A DNA stretch of 64,000 nt from Alphaproteobacteria bacterium (GCA_021325375.1 JAJPHG010000014.1:108167-172166); one strand, 5' to 3'. Numbered from the stretch's first letter, positions 16,699-26,315 are shown. The notes: generated by a model not told the origin, from the sequence alone. A program made the numbers and translations.

Positions 16699-17110
16699 AT
16701 GGTTGAGGAAATGCAGATGAATGCACTACCGGTAGCACGAACGATCACCCGGAAACGCCCCTTCCGGGCGCGCAAACGCGTGTTGTCTGCGAGGCCGAAT
16801 ATCGAGCGAGATCAACCCCTTAAATTACCCCCGCCGGGGTTGAATTCAATTTTCTCAAAAAAGGAAAAGGGTGGCGCTCCTCCTGGCAACCGCAACGCCT
16901 ACCGGCACGGCAAATACACAAGCGAGATCCGCGAATTCCGGGCGCTCATCCGCGACTATCTGCGCGAGATGCGTGCGGCCATCGCTTTCGCCAATGCGAT
17001 CCCCGTGCGGCGCCTCAGGCTGACGGAATACGTCCAAAGCGGCATCGTCACCCGCTGCAAGGTCGTCACGCGGGTAGGAGAGGATTTTTGCGCGAAATCC
17101 GCCTACAAAG
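16699..17110 (+). pseudogene. Probable degraded small gene with GNRNAYRHGKYT motif
   Basis: An open frame from ATG 16699 contains GAPPGNRNAYRHGKYT followed by a helical segment EIREFRALIRDYLREMR. This matches the pattern of small alphaproteobacterial proteins of the type GAPxGNxNAxKHGxYT, which are usually 60-80 aa. Here the frame has no nearby stop and runs on out of frame through the acyl-CoA dehydrogenase gene. The 3' end is therefore probably lost by a frameshift or deletion. The stretch is AT-richer than its surroundings. The end given is only approximate. The function is unknown. Confidence 0.4.
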
Positions 17111-17137
17111 CACCTCGCACGCCTTCAAGGGACCCCC

Positions 17138-18964
17138 ATGCCGATCTATCGCGCCCCCATCGACGAGTACAAATTCGTCCTCAACGAGCTTCTGGAGATC
17201 GACCAGCACCGCGACCTGCCGGGCTATGCGGACCTGACCCCGGACCTGCTCGACGACATCCTCACCAATGCGGGCAAGTTCTGCGAACAGGTCCTCCAGC
17301 CGATCAACCAGTCCGGCGACGAGGAAGGCGCGCATTTCGAGAACGGCGTGGTGCGCACGCCCAAGGGCTTCAAGGAAGCCTACAAGGCCTATTGCGACGC
17401 GGGCTGGGGGGCGCTTTCGGCGCCTGCGAAATTCGGCGGCGCGGGCCTGCCGATGCTCATCACCATGGCGGTGGCCGAGATGGCGCAGTCGGCGAACCAG
17501 TCCTTCGCGATGTATCCGGGCTTGACCGGCGCGGCGGCGGGCGCGCTGGGCGCGACCGGCGCGGACTGGATGAAGGAGTTCGTCGTGCCCAAGATGATCA
17601 GCGGCGAATGGGCCGGCACGATGTGCCTGACCGAGCCCGGCTGCGGCACCGATCTGCGCCTGATGAAGACGCGCGCCGTCGAGCAGCCGGACGGGACCTA
17701 CAAGCTGACGGGCACCAAGATCTTCATCTCCGGCGGCGACCAGGACCTGACCGACAACATCGTCCACATGGTCATCGCCAAGATCCCCGACGAGAACGGC
17801 CACATCTTCGACGATCTCTCGACGGTGAACTTCTTCATGGTGCCGAAGTTCCTGGTGAGCGAAGACGGCAAGATGGGCACGCGCAACGCCGTCTCGACCG
17901 GCGGCATCGAGAAGAAGATGGGCATCAAGGCGCAGGCGACCTGCGTGCTCAATTTCGACGACGCGACGGCGTGGCGCCTGGGCCCGAAACCCACCCCGCC
18001 CAAGCCCGGCGAGAAGCGCTCGGCGTCGGCGGGCATGGCCGGCATGTTCGGGATGATGAACAACGCGCGTCTGGGCGTCGGCGTCCAAGGCATCTCCATC
18101 GGCGAGGTCGCGTGGCAGAACGGCATGGCCTATGCGCATGAGCGCCGCGTCGGCCACGCGCTCACCGGTCCCAAGGAGCCCGACAAATCGGCCGACATCG
18201 AGTTCGTCCATCCGGACGTCAGGCGCATGCTGCTGCACTGCAAGTCGTTCGTCGACGGCGCGCGGGCGGTGGCGATGTGGACGACGCTCAACATGGCGAT
18301 CGCGGAGAGCGACAAGCCGGAAGCCGCCGCCGCCGGCTTCCTCGCCGACCTGATGACGCCGGTGATCAAGGCGTTCTTCACCGACATGGGCTTCGAGGCG
18401 GCAAATTTGGCGATGCAGTGCTATGGCGGCCACGGCTATATCCGCGACAACGGCGTGGAGCAGTTCGTGCGCGACGGCCGCATCAACCAGACCTATGAAG
18501 GCGCCAACGGCGTGCAGGCGATGGACCTGGTGGGGCGCAAGCTCGGCCGCAAGGGCGGCGCGGCGCCGATGGCACTGTTCGGGCTGCTCTCCGGCTGGGT
18601 GAGCGAGAACGAGAGCGACGCCGCGATGGCCGCGTTCGTCAAGCCGGTGAAGCGCGGCCTCGACACGCTGCAACAGGCGACGCTGTGGCTGGCGCAGCAC
18701 GGCCTCGCCAATCCCAACGACGCGGGGGCTGCGGCGACCGACTATCTGCGCATGATGGGCATCGTCGTCGTGGGCTGGATGCACGCGCGCATGGCCAAGG
18801 TGGCCAACGCCAAGCTCGCCGCCAACCCGCCGAACGCCGACTTCTACAAGCAGAAGCTGGTGGCGGCGAAATACTGGATGGAGCGCCTGATCCCCGAATG
18901 CCCGATGCTCTTCGAGCGCATCCAGGTCGGCAGCGAGACGATCATGGCGTTCGAGCAGGTGTAG
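17138..18964 (+). CDS. Large acyl-CoA dehydrogenase (DmdC/FadE-like, with C-terminal extension)
   Basis: A 608-aa FAD-dependent acyl-CoA dehydrogenase of the long subgroup that includes 3-methylmercaptopropionyl-CoA dehydrogenase-like proteins. Diagnostic segments are MCLTEPGCGTDL (flavin binding), GTKIFISGGDQDL, and QCYGGHGYIRDNGVEQFVRD near the active site, followed by a roughly 150-residue extra C-terminal domain. The usual short ACADs are about 380 aa. AAGGGA precedes the start. It is predicted to act in the cytoplasm in fatty-acid or branched-chain acyl-CoA oxidation; the exact substrate is not readable. Confidence 0.9.
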   Translation: MPIYRAPIDEYKFVLNELLEIDQHRDLPGYADLTPDLLDDILTNAGKFCEQVLQPINQSGDEEGAHFENGVVRTPKGFKEAYKAYCDAGWGALSAPAKFGGAGLPMLITMAVAEMAQSANQSFAMYPGLTGAAAGALGATGADWMKEFVVPKMISGEWAGTMCLTEPGCGTDLRLMKTRAVEQPDGTYKLTGTKIFISGGDQDLTDNIVHMVIAKIPDENGHIFDDLSTVNFFMVPKFLVSEDGKMGTRNAVSTGGIEKKMGIKAQATCVLNFDDATAWRLGPKPTPPKPGEKRSASAGMAGMFGMMNNARLGVGVQGISIGEVAWQNGMAYAHERRVGHALTGPKEPDKSADIEFVHPDVRRMLLHCKSFVDGARAVAMWTTLNMAIAESDKPEAAAAGFLADLMTPVIKAFFTDMGFEAANLAMQCYGGHGYIRDNGVEQFVRDGRINQTYEGANGVQAMDLVGRKLGRKGGAAPMALFGLLSGWVSENESDAAMAAFVKPVKRGLDTLQQATLWLAQHGLANPNDAGAAATDYLRMMGIVVVGWMHARMAKVANAKLAANPPNADFYKQKLVAAKYWMERLIPECPMLFERIQVGSETIMAFEQV

Positions 18965-18990
18965 AGGTTTTCAGGATATTTCAAGCGGTT

Positions 18991-19938
18991 ATGAAGTCTC
19001 ACAGAAAATCGGAGGCAGAAGGCTCAGCGGTGAAGGACTTCAGAAAAGTTCTTCGCAGTCTACGCCTCGAAGTCCAAGAAGTATCAGCGTACTCCCTGGC
19101 CAAAGACGGCTTTTACAAGGTTGCCCTTCGCGGCGCGTTTGTGAAGGCATTTGAGTTTGCCGATCTTTCCTGGCGCATCAAGGGTAAACGAGGCGACGAG
19201 ACTCCGTTCTTCATGGCCTCAACCCTTCGAGGAATTTGCGAAGATGTAATCGCGCTCAAATTTCTCCGCAAACTGAGTCGCCCAGAGCGAGACGAAACAA
19301 TAAAAATTCTGATGGCGCTGCAAGTTCGAAAAGCCGCCACTGAACAATCTCTTTTCTTCAGCAAGGCGCGCCCTTTCCAGCCGGTTTTGACCCCCCCACC
19401 TACGACTGCCGAAGAGGCTCTGGAGAACCAGCGGCTCGACGAAATTGGCGCAACTTCTCGCCTATGGAAAACCAAGAAAGGAAAAATGCCCTCCATCGAA
19501 ACCATGGCGATCGCCGTTGGGCTGAGAACGTTGTACGATTATTTTTATCGAGTTGCCTCAGCAACCGTGCACTTCAATCCGAGAATGATATTTCGCTCAG
19601 GTTGGGGGACTGAAGAAAAAGGAATGGTTGGCAGGCTAACCCCCAAGAACTACTCGCTTTACTATTGGGAGTTCAATCGTGTCTACAGCATCTATCTGTT
19701 GGCTCTATTTTGTAAAACGTTTCGCACAGACCTGAAGCTGTCAAAAGGCTTTTGGCTGCGCTTGAAGTCGCTCTCGGAAAAAATAGACAGCGTTCCGCGT
19801 TGGCCAGAAGCAGTTACGTTTGAAGAAATGAACCTTCGGTCTCCAGGTATAATAGAACGCGCGATTCTGATGGTTATGCATGATGAGAAGCGACGTAAGA
19901 AAATCTACGCAAGGCGGAAACAAGGAACCACGCCATGA
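18991..19938 (+). CDS. DUF5677-like hypothetical protein
   Basis: A 315-aa soluble, mostly helical protein with no membrane segments. The pattern of an N-terminal helical repeat, a central RTLYDYFYRVASATVHFNPR stretch and a C-terminal helical part resembles DUF5677 proteins. Base composition is clearly more AT-rich than that of the flanking genes, suggesting acquisition. The start ATG at 18991 lies 27 nt after the acyl-CoA dehydrogenase stop, and its stop overlaps the next gene as ATGA. The function is unknown. Confidence 0.6.
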   Translation: MKSHRKSEAEGSAVKDFRKVLRSLRLEVQEVSAYSLAKDGFYKVALRGAFVKAFEFADLSWRIKGKRGDETPFFMASTLRGICEDVIALKFLRKLSRPERDETIKILMALQVRKAATEQSLFFSKARPFQPVLTPPPTTAEEALENQRLDEIGATSRLWKTKKGKMPSIETMAIAVGLRTLYDYFYRVASATVHFNPRMIFRSGWGTEEKGMVGRLTPKNYSLYYWEFNRVYSIYLLALFCKTFRTDLKLSKGFWLRLKSLSEKIDSVPRWPEAVTFEEMNLRSPGIIERAILMVMHDEKRRKKIYARRKQGTTP

Positions 19939-20315
19939 ACCGTCCCGTCCATTTTGAGATTCACGCGACCGACCCCGCGCAACTGTCGAAGTTTTATACC
20001 GACGCGTTCGGCTGGAAGGTCACGCATGTGCCTGAGTTCAACTATTGGCTGTTCGAGACCGGCGAAGGTCCCGGCTATAATGGCGGCATGATGAAGCGCA
20101 TGGGCGCGGCGCCGCCGGGCGACGGGCCGGTGAACGCCTTCGTCGTGTCGCTCGGCGTCGGGTCCGTCGACGGCGCGCTGGCGAAGGCGCTCGCCGCGGG
20201 CGCGACCGTGGCGGTCCCTAAGATGGCCATCCCCGGCGTGGGCTGGCAGGCCTACATCAAGGACCCGGACAACAACATCGTCGGCCTGCACCAGCCGGAC
20301 ACGGGCGCGAAGTAG
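19935..20315 (+). CDS. VOC family (glyoxalase/bleomycin-resistance fold) protein
   Basis: A 126-aa single-domain vicinal-oxygen-chelate protein. It begins VHFEIHATDPAQLSKFYTDAFGW and ends with the strand YIKDPDNNIVGLHQP, a typical VOC pattern with metal-ligand positions at His6 and a C-terminal acidic or polar residue. The start overlaps the stop of the DUF5677-like gene in ATGA. The base composition returns to the high-GC host pattern. The substrate is unknown. Confidence 0.85.
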   Translation: MNRPVHFEIHATDPAQLSKFYTDAFGWKVTHVPEFNYWLFETGEGPGYNGGMMKRMGAAPPGDGPVNAFVVSLGVGSVDGALAKALAAGATVAVPKMAIPGVGWQAYIKDPDNNIVGLHQPDTGAK

Positions 20316-20321
20316 GACGCG

Positions 20322-20756
20322 ATGAACGCAGCGCTGCTCCTTACGCCCAAGGGCCGCATCGCGCGCGGGCCGTTCTGGCTGGGCTTTTTGATCGTGATGG
20401 TGTTGAGCGCGCTGACCAACGCGATCCCGATCGTCGGCCAGATCGCGGGCCTCGTCCTTTTGTGGCCGCAGATCGTGATCCATGTGAAGCGGCTGCACGA
20501 TTTCGGCTGGTCGGGCTGGCTGTTGCTGCTGCCCTTCTCGGTCAGCGCGCTGTGCACGGGGATGATGATGCTGAACGGCGGCACCGCGCTCATGACCAGC
20601 GCGCCCGAGCAGCTCCCCGCGCTCATCATGTCGCCCGCGATGCGCACGCCGCTGATCTATCTCGAGGTCGCCTTCGCGGTCGAGTTCGTCTTCCTGCTCT
20701 GGGTGGGCCTCACCAAGGGCGACGCCCAAGCCAACCGCTTCGGCCCGGCGCCTTGA
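20322..20756 (+). CDS. DUF805 family inner-membrane protein
   Basis: A 144-aa membrane protein with about four helices. The family pattern is GRIARGPFWLGFLIV at the N-terminus, VKRLHDFGWSGWLLLLP in the middle and a C-terminal WVGLTKGDAQANRFGP segment, which is diagnostic for DUF805. It follows the VOC gene by 6 nt and is probably co-transcribed with it. The biochemical role is unknown. Confidence 0.88.
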   Translation: MNAALLLTPKGRIARGPFWLGFLIVMVLSALTNAIPIVGQIAGLVLLWPQIVIHVKRLHDFGWSGWLLLLPFSVSALCTGMMMLNGGTALMTSAPEQLPALIMSPAMRTPLIYLEVAFAVEFVFLLWVGLTKGDAQANRFGPAP

Positions 20757-20791
20757 AGCAAACGAATCGTTGCTTTGTAAACCACCCCATT

Positions 20792-20916
20792 GTCATGGCC
20801 CGCGAATGCGGGCCACCCAGGTGGCGCTCGCTGACATCGTCGACGGAAAAACTCCGAGCAAACTTGGCCACCATGTGCAGAACCCAGCTGGGTGGCCCGC
20901 ATTCGCGGGCCATGAC
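20792..20916. repeat. Palindromic repeat, GTCATGGCCCGCGAATGCGGGCC type
   Basis: A 125-nt element between convergent genes. The left end GTCATGGCCCGCGAATGCGGG and the right end CCCGCATTCGCGGGCCATGAC are inverted repeats, and GGCCACCCAGGTGG / CCCAGCTGGGTGGCC form an inner pair. It has the same outer GTCATGGCC motif as 1741-1824. Confidence 0.8.
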
Positions 20917-20950
20917 ACTGAGGTTGGCTGCACCAACCGAAAGCACTTAC

Positions 20951-21649
20951 TCAAGGTCGCGCCGCGTTCGCGCCTTTGGCGATGTCGTTCGTCGGCTCTG
21001 CGTTGAGGCCGGACTGGGTCATCACCACCTTGTAGGCCGCGCCGTCGGTCAGCGGCATGTAGGCGGCGGAGCCGAAGCGGCGCTGCTCGGTATAGGACTG
21101 GCCGACGAGCCAGTAGAGCCAGGAGTTCGGCACCCACTGGTCGACGGCCGGCGCGGGCCCGCGCAGGTCGCAGGCGGTGATCGGCCGGCCGTTGCCGCGC
21201 GACGCGTCGTAATACTTGTTGCTGACCTGATCGAGCGTGTAGGTCGTGTCGAGGCCGAGCACGTTCGCCCACGGCTTCCATTTCTGCACGCGCGCCGCCA
21301 TTTCCCACTCGTCGCCCTGGAGGTCGCAGGTCAGGGTCTGCTGCGGGCCGTCGAGACGCTGGATCGTGACGCGATAGGTGTTCTTCGCAGCGTCGAGGCT
21401 CTTCACGCTCACATTGGCGACGTCGTTCTCATGCGTCAGCCGCGCGAAGCTCTGCGTGTTGAGCGCCACCAGCGCCACGCCGAGGCCGAGAAGCGCCAGC
21501 GGCGAGCCCACGACGAGATGGCCCGCGCCTCGCCCCGCATGCCCGCGGAAGACGTGGCCGAAGCCGCGCAGCAGCACGAAGACGCCGAGCCCGGCCGCCA
21601 CCAGCGGCACGACGATCCAATACCAGCCCAACGACATGAACGAAAACAT
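20951..21649 (-). CDS. Hypothetical membrane protein with extracytoplasmic domain
   Basis: A 232-aa protein with two N-terminal membrane helices (about residues 8-30 and 45-66) and a roughly 165-aa C-terminal domain containing TYRVTIQRLDGPQQTLTCDL and several aromatic motifs. Two cysteines occur in the soluble part (TCDL and ACDL). AAGGGGAGA lies 7 nt upstream of the ATG at 21649. It is divergent from the aspartic protease gene. No family is named with confidence. Confidence 0.6.
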   Translation of the reverse strand: MFSFMSLGWYWIVVPLVAAGLGVFVLLRGFGHVFRGHAGRGAGHLVVGSPLALLGLGVALVALNTQSFARLTHENDVANVSVKSLDAAKNTYRVTIQRLDGPQQTLTCDLQGDEWEMAARVQKWKPWANVLGLDTTYTLDQVSNKYYDASRGNGRPITACDLRGPAPAVDQWVPNSWLYWLVGQSYTEQRRFGSAAYMPLTDGAAYKVVMTQSGLNAEPTNDIAKGANAARP

Positions 21650-21760
21650 CGGCTTCTCCCCTTGGCCGCTCCCCGGCTCTTACCTTAACGCAATCGGTGC
21701 CCCGAAGTATCCTCGTTAGCGTTTGTGGTGAAAATGCGCCCGGACCTCTAGATTGACGCC

Positions 21761-22501
21761 ATGAGCGACGGCAAAGGCCCCTGGCATCACCCGCCCAAGA
21801 CGCCCTCCTGGACGCGCCACGCGCTGTGGTGGGCGCTGATCGCGGCCGGCGTCATGGCGGTCGGGCTGCTCTGGCACATGTTCCCGAACGCGCTGTCGAG
21901 CTATGCCGACCAGGGCCGATTCCTGCGTTTGAGCATCCTGCTCGTCCTGCTCGCGTCCGGCCTCGTCTACTCGCGCCGCTTCACAGCGCGCGAGAGCTTG
22001 CGCAACATCGCGCTGTGGTGCGCGATCCTGGCCGCGCTCGCGCTCGGCTACACCTTCTATCATCAGATCCGCGATGCCGCGTCCGACATGGGCAGCGAGC
22101 TCGTGCCCGGCTATCCTACGCAGATCGACGCCAACCGCATCGTGTTCAACGAGAACCAGGACGGCAATTTCGAGGCGATCGGCAAGGTGAACGGCACGCC
22201 GGTCGAGTTCCTCATCGACACCGGCGCCAGCGACATCGTGCTCAGCCCCGCCGACGCGCGGCGCGCGGGCATCGACATGTCGGCGCTGCAATACGGCCGC
22301 ATCTACGAGACCGCCAACGGCGAAGGAAGCGGCGCGCCCGCCGCCGTGGCCGAGCTTGAGATCGGCCCGGTGAGGCTCGTCAACGTGGACGTCTCGGTCA
22401 ACCAGGCGCCGATGCGTTCCTCGCTGCTCGGCATGGCGTTCCTCAAGCGCATGAAGTCGTTCGAGATGAAGGGCCGCAAGCTCACGGTGCAGTGGCGTTA
22501 A
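21761..22501 (+). CDS. TIGR02281-type clan AA aspartic protease, membrane-anchored
   Basis: A 246-aa retropepsin-like protease with three N-terminal membrane helices (about residues 20-40, 54-72 and 82-100). The single catalytic motif FLIDTGASDIVLS (Asp153) sits in the C-terminal domain, followed by LEIGPVRLVNVDVSV and SLLGMAFLKR. One such motif per chain means the active enzyme is likely a dimer. It overlaps the mfd 3' end by 4 nt. The physiological substrate is unknown. Confidence 0.88.
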   Translation: MSDGKGPWHHPPKTPSWTRHALWWALIAAGVMAVGLLWHMFPNALSSYADQGRFLRLSILLVLLASGLVYSRRFTARESLRNIALWCAILAALALGYTFYHQIRDAASDMGSELVPGYPTQIDANRIVFNENQDGNFEAIGKVNGTPVEFLIDTGASDIVLSPADARRAGIDMSALQYGRIYETANGEGSGAPAAVAELEIGPVRLVNVDVSVNQAPMRSSLLGMAFLKRMKSFEMKGRKLTVQWR

Positions 22502-25500
22502 GCCGCTTCCGCCAGCTTCGCCAGTTGCGCAACCAGCGCCTTCGCGCCTTTGAGCCTGGCTTCCGGTGTCGGCCAGTCGCGCGTCACCACGACCTTCTGA
22601 TCCGGGCGCACCTTCATCGTGCCCTGGTGCGCGCTGATGAGCTTCACCAGAGCCAGCGGATTGGGGAACTGGTTGCCGCGGAAGCTGATCGTCCCGCCCT
22701 TGGGGCCGGCCTCGATCTTCTCCACCTGCGCGATGCGGCAAAGCTGCTTGATCGCGACGATATCGAAGAGATGCTGCACTTCCTCGGGCAGCGGCCCGAA
22801 GCGGTCGATCAGCTCGGCGGCGAAGCGCTCGATCTCGGCGCGCGTCTCGATGGAGGCGAGGCGGCGATAGAGCGACATGCGCACGTTGAGGTCGGTGACG
22901 TAGCTCTCCGGGATCAGGACCGAGGCGCCGATGTTGATCTGCGGCGACCATTGGTCTGCGATCTCTTCCGCCGCCTGGCCGGCGCGCATCTGCGCGACCG
23001 CCTCCTCGAGCATCTCCTGATAGAGCTCGATGCCGACCTCGCGCACGTGCCCCGACTGCTCCTCGCCCAGCAGGTTGCCCGCGCCGCGGATGTCGAGATC
23101 GTGGCTCGCCACCGAAAAGCCGGCGCCGAGCTGGTCGAGCGATTGCAGCACCTGCAGGCGGCGCTCCGCCGTCTCGGTCAGCTTCCTGTCCGCGGGCGTG
23201 GTCAGATAGGCATAGGCGCGCTGCTTGCCGCGGCCGATGCGCCCGCGCAATTGATAGAGCTGCGACAGGCCGAACATGTCGGCGCGGTGCACGATCATCG
23301 TGTTGGCGGTCGGGATGTCGAGGCCGCTCTCGACGATGTTGGTGGAGACGAGCACGTCGACGCGCCGGTCATAGAACGCCGTCATGACGTCTTCCAGCGC
23401 CGTCGCCGCCATCTGACCGTGCGCGACGGCAGCCTTCACCTCCGGCACGGTGGTCTTCAGGAACGCCTCGGCGTCGCGCAGGTCGGCGATGCGCGGCGCG
23501 ACGTAGAAGCTCTGCCCGCCGCGATAGTGCTCGCGCAGCAAGGCCTCGCGCACGGTCAGCGGATCGAACGGCGTGACGAAGGTGCGCACCGCGAGGCGGT
23601 CTATGGGCGCGGTCGCGATCAGCGACAGGTCGCGCACGCCAGAGAGGGCGAGCTGAAGCGTGCGCGGGATCGGCGTCGCGGTGAGCGTCAGCACATGCAC
23701 ATCGGCTTTCAGCGCCTTCAGCCGCTCCTTGTGGCCGACGCCGAAATGCTGCTCCTCGTCGACGATGACGAGGCCGAGATTGGCGAACTCCACGCTCTTG
23801 GCTAGCAGCGCATGCGTGCCGACGACGATTTCGACATCGCCGCTCGCGAGCGCGGCCTTGGTCTCGCGCGCCTCCTTCGCGTCGACGAAGCGCGAGAGCT
23901 GGCGCACCTTCACCGGAAAGCCGGCGAAGCGCTCGGCGAAGGTGCGGAAATGCTGGCGCGCGAGCAGCGTGGTCGGCACAACGACCGCGACCTGCTGCCC
24001 CGACATCGCCATCACGAAGGCGGCGCGCAGCGCGACCTCGGTCTTGCCGAAACCGACGTCGCCGCAGATCAACCGGTCCATCGGCCGTCCTCGGCCCAGA
24101 TCCTCGACGGTGTCCGCGATCGCCTTCTCCTGGTCCTCCGTCTCCTGATACGGGAACTTGGCGCAGAACTCGTCATAGAGGCCCTGCGGCGGATCGGTCG
24201 CAGGCAGCGATTTCAGCTCGCGCGCGGCGGCGATGCGGATCAGCTCTGCCGCCATCTCGCGCACGCGCTCCTTCATGCGTGCCTTGCGCGTCTGCCAGCC
24301 CGCGCCGCCGAGGCGGTCGAGCGCCGCGTTGCCCTCGTCCGCGCCGTAGCGCGTCAGAAGCTCGATGTTCTCCACGGGCAGGAACAGCTTGCCGCCGTCA
24401 TATTGCAGCTCCAGGCAGTCGTGCGGCGCGCCCGCGGCGTCGATGGTCTTGAGGCCGAGATAGCGCCCGACGCCGTGCTCGATATGGGTGACGAGATCGC
24501 CCTGCGCGAGCGTCGATGCTTCCTGGAGGAAGTTCTGCGCCCGGCGCTGGCGCGTGCTGCGCACCATGCGGTCGCCCAGGATGTCCTGCTCGGCGACGAC
24601 GGCGAAATCGTCCGTCTCGAAGCCGTGCTCGATGCCCAGCACGCCGACACCGACCGCGCCTTGCGCGAGCTTGAGAGTATCGGGCCAGTTCGCGACGCGG
24701 CGGATCGCGCCGAGCCCGTGATCCGACAGCACGCCGCCCATGCGCTCCGCCGAGCCCTCGCTCCACGACGCGACGAGCACGCGCTTCTTGAGCGATGTGA
24801 TGTGCTGCGCCGCCGCTTCGAAGACATTGGCGCCGCTCTTGCGCTCCGGCGCGAAGTCGCGGCCCGCGCGCGCGCCGGCATCCACCGCGCGCATCGACTC
24901 CGGCGCCTGGAACGGCGAGAGGTCGCGCACCTTGAAGCGCGCAAGCGCCGCGTCCCAATCCTTGGCGGTGAGGTACAGCGCGTCGGGCGGCAGCGGCTTG
25001 TAGGGCGGTGCCTTGATCGTGTGCTTGTCGGATTTGTCGCCGAGCAGGTCCTTGCGCGCGGCGTAGTAGTCCGCGATCAGCTCCAGCCGCGCGGCCTTGG
25101 ATTCCTCGGCCTGATGTCCGAGCAGGATCAGCGCGCCGGGCACGAAGTCGAACACCGTGTCGAGCGAGGCATGGAACAGCGGCAGCCAGTGCTCCATGCC
25201 CTGCGCCTTGCGGCCTGCGCTCACCGCCTCGTAGAGTGGATCGTCGCCCGCGGGCCCGAAGCGCGCGACATAGCCGGCGCGGAAGCGGCTGATCGAGGCC
25301 GGATCGAGCGGCGCTTCGCTCGCGGGCAGAAGCTCGACGCTGTCCACCTTGTCGCGTGAAAGCTGCGTCTCGGGATCGAAGCGGCGGATCGCCTCCAGCG
25401 TCGCGCCGAAGAAATCGAGGCGCAGCGGCTGCTCGCTGCCCGGCGGCCACAGATCGATGATGCCGCCGCGCAGCGCGAAATCGCCCGGCTCGCGCACCGT

Positions 25501-25968
25501 GCTGGCGCTCGCATAGCCGTTGGCGGCGAGGAAGGCGGTGAGCTTGTCGTACGCGACCTGCGCGCCGGCCTTGGCCAGGAAGCTCGCCTCGACGATCGAA
25601 GCGCGCGGCGGCACGCGCTGCAGCAGTGCGTTGACGGTCGTGACGACGACGGCGGGGCCCGCATCCTTCCCGCGCGCGGCCAGCGTCGCGAGCGTAGCCA
25701 GCCTCTCGCTCTCCGTGTCCGATTTGGGCGACATGCGGTCGTAGGGAAGGCAGTCCCACGCCGGGAATGACAGCACCGCGACCTCGGGCGCGAAGAAGCG
25801 CACGCCGTCGGCGACCGTGGCCGCGTGCAGCTCCTCCGTCGCCACGAACACCACCAACCCGTCCGCACGCCGCGCCGCTTCCGCCGCCAGATACGCGTCG
25901 TAGCCCGACGGCGCGCCGGAGACCGAGAGCCTGCCCGGCTCGCGCGCGATATAGGTCAGACGTTCCAT
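22498..25968 (-). CDS. mfd: Transcription-repair coupling factor
   Basis: A 1156-aa DNA translocase that removes stalled RNA polymerase and recruits UvrA. Domains in order are a UvrB-homology N-terminus, a RNAP-interacting (CarD-like) region around YGGGKLFLP-type sequence, and a RecG-like motor with Walker A GDVGFGKTEVA, DEEQHFG, TATPIPRTLQ and QLRGRIGRG. A TRCF C-terminal domain follows. ATG at 25968 is preferred over an upstream TTG; it overlaps the sdhE stop by 13 nt. The length is typical. Confidence 0.97.
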   Translation of the reverse strand: MERLTYIAREPGRLSVSGAPSGYDAYLAAEAARRADGLVVFVATEELHAATVADGVRFFAPEVAVLSFPAWDCLPYDRMSPKSDTESERLATLATLAARGKDAGPAVVVTTVNALLQRVPPRASIVEASFLAKAGAQVAYDKLTAFLAANGYASASTVREPGDFALRGGIIDLWPPGSEQPLRLDFFGATLEAIRRFDPETQLSRDKVDSVELLPASEAPLDPASISRFRAGYVARFGPAGDDPLYEAVSAGRKAQGMEHWLPLFHASLDTVFDFVPGALILLGHQAEESKAARLELIADYYAARKDLLGDKSDKHTIKAPPYKPLPPDALYLTAKDWDAALARFKVRDLSPFQAPESMRAVDAGARAGRDFAPERKSGANVFEAAAQHITSLKKRVLVASWSEGSAERMGGVLSDHGLGAIRRVANWPDTLKLAQGAVGVGVLGIEHGFETDDFAVVAEQDILGDRMVRSTRQRRAQNFLQEASTLAQGDLVTHIEHGVGRYLGLKTIDAAGAPHDCLELQYDGGKLFLPVENIELLTRYGADEGNAALDRLGGAGWQTRKARMKERVREMAAELIRIAAARELKSLPATDPPQGLYDEFCAKFPYQETEDQEKAIADTVEDLGRGRPMDRLICGDVGFGKTEVALRAAFVMAMSGQQVAVVVPTTLLARQHFRTFAERFAGFPVKVRQLSRFVDAKEARETKAALASGDVEIVVGTHALLAKSVEFANLGLVIVDEEQHFGVGHKERLKALKADVHVLTLTATPIPRTLQLALSGVRDLSLIATAPIDRLAVRTFVTPFDPLTVREALLREHYRGGQSFYVAPRIADLRDAEAFLKTTVPEVKAAVAHGQMAATALEDVMTAFYDRRVDVLVSTNIVESGLDIPTANTMIVHRADMFGLSQLYQLRGRIGRGKQRAYAYLTTPADRKLTETAERRLQVLQSLDQLGAGFSVASHDLDIRGAGNLLGEEQSGHVREVGIELYQEMLEEAVAQMRAGQAAEEIADQWSPQINIGASVLIPESYVTDLNVRMSLYRRLASIETRAEIERFAAELIDRFGPLPEEVQHLFDIVAIKQLCRIAQVEKIEAGPKGGTISFRGNQFPNPLALVKLISAHQGTMKVRPDQKVVVTRDWPTPEARLKGAKALVAQLAKLAEAA

Positions 25969-26252
25969 GTCGGGTTCTTGCGGGCGCAAAGCGCCTTCAT
26001 GCGCTTGAAGACGGGCGTATCGTGTGAAACGGGCGGCTCGGCATGGCCACGCAGCCAGGCATAGACCTCCTGGTCGGGCACCGTCAGCAGCGCCTCGAAC
26101 TGGTCGAGCTCGGCAGCACTCAGCCCCGCGAGCTCGGCATCGGCGAAGGTCCCGAAGATCAGATCGACCTCCTTGAAGCCGCGCCTGTGGGCGCGGAACA
26201 ATAGCCGTTTGCGACGGGCCTCCGAAGAGCCGCCTGTTTCAGGTCCGGTCAT
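25956..26252 (-). CDS. sdhE: FAD assembly factor SdhE (succinate dehydrogenase assembly factor 2)
   Basis: A 98-aa small soluble protein that helps attach FAD to succinate dehydrogenase. It shows the family hallmark RGxxE as RGFKEVDLIFG (about residues 24-34), followed by LSAAELDQFEALL and DQEVYAWL. The ATG at 26252 sits just before the divergent recG gene. Its 3' end overlaps mfd by 13 nt, and sdhE-mfd is a recurrent alphaproteobacterial pair. Confidence 0.92.
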   Translation of the reverse strand: MTGPETGGSSEARRKRLLFRAHRRGFKEVDLIFGTFADAELAGLSAAELDQFEALLTVPDQEVYAWLRGHAEPPVSHDTPVFKRMKALCARKNPTWNV

Positions 26253-26315
26253 GGGCGCGATATAAACCCGCCGGGGTTTGAGAACAACTCCGGCGCCCCA
26301 TATTGTTTCCCCGTC

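Noticed and set aside
17138..18141. Reading the 480-aa frame from 16699 as one protein
   Set aside because: From about 17110 it is the wrong frame of the acyl-CoA dehydrogenase, which is clearly coding.
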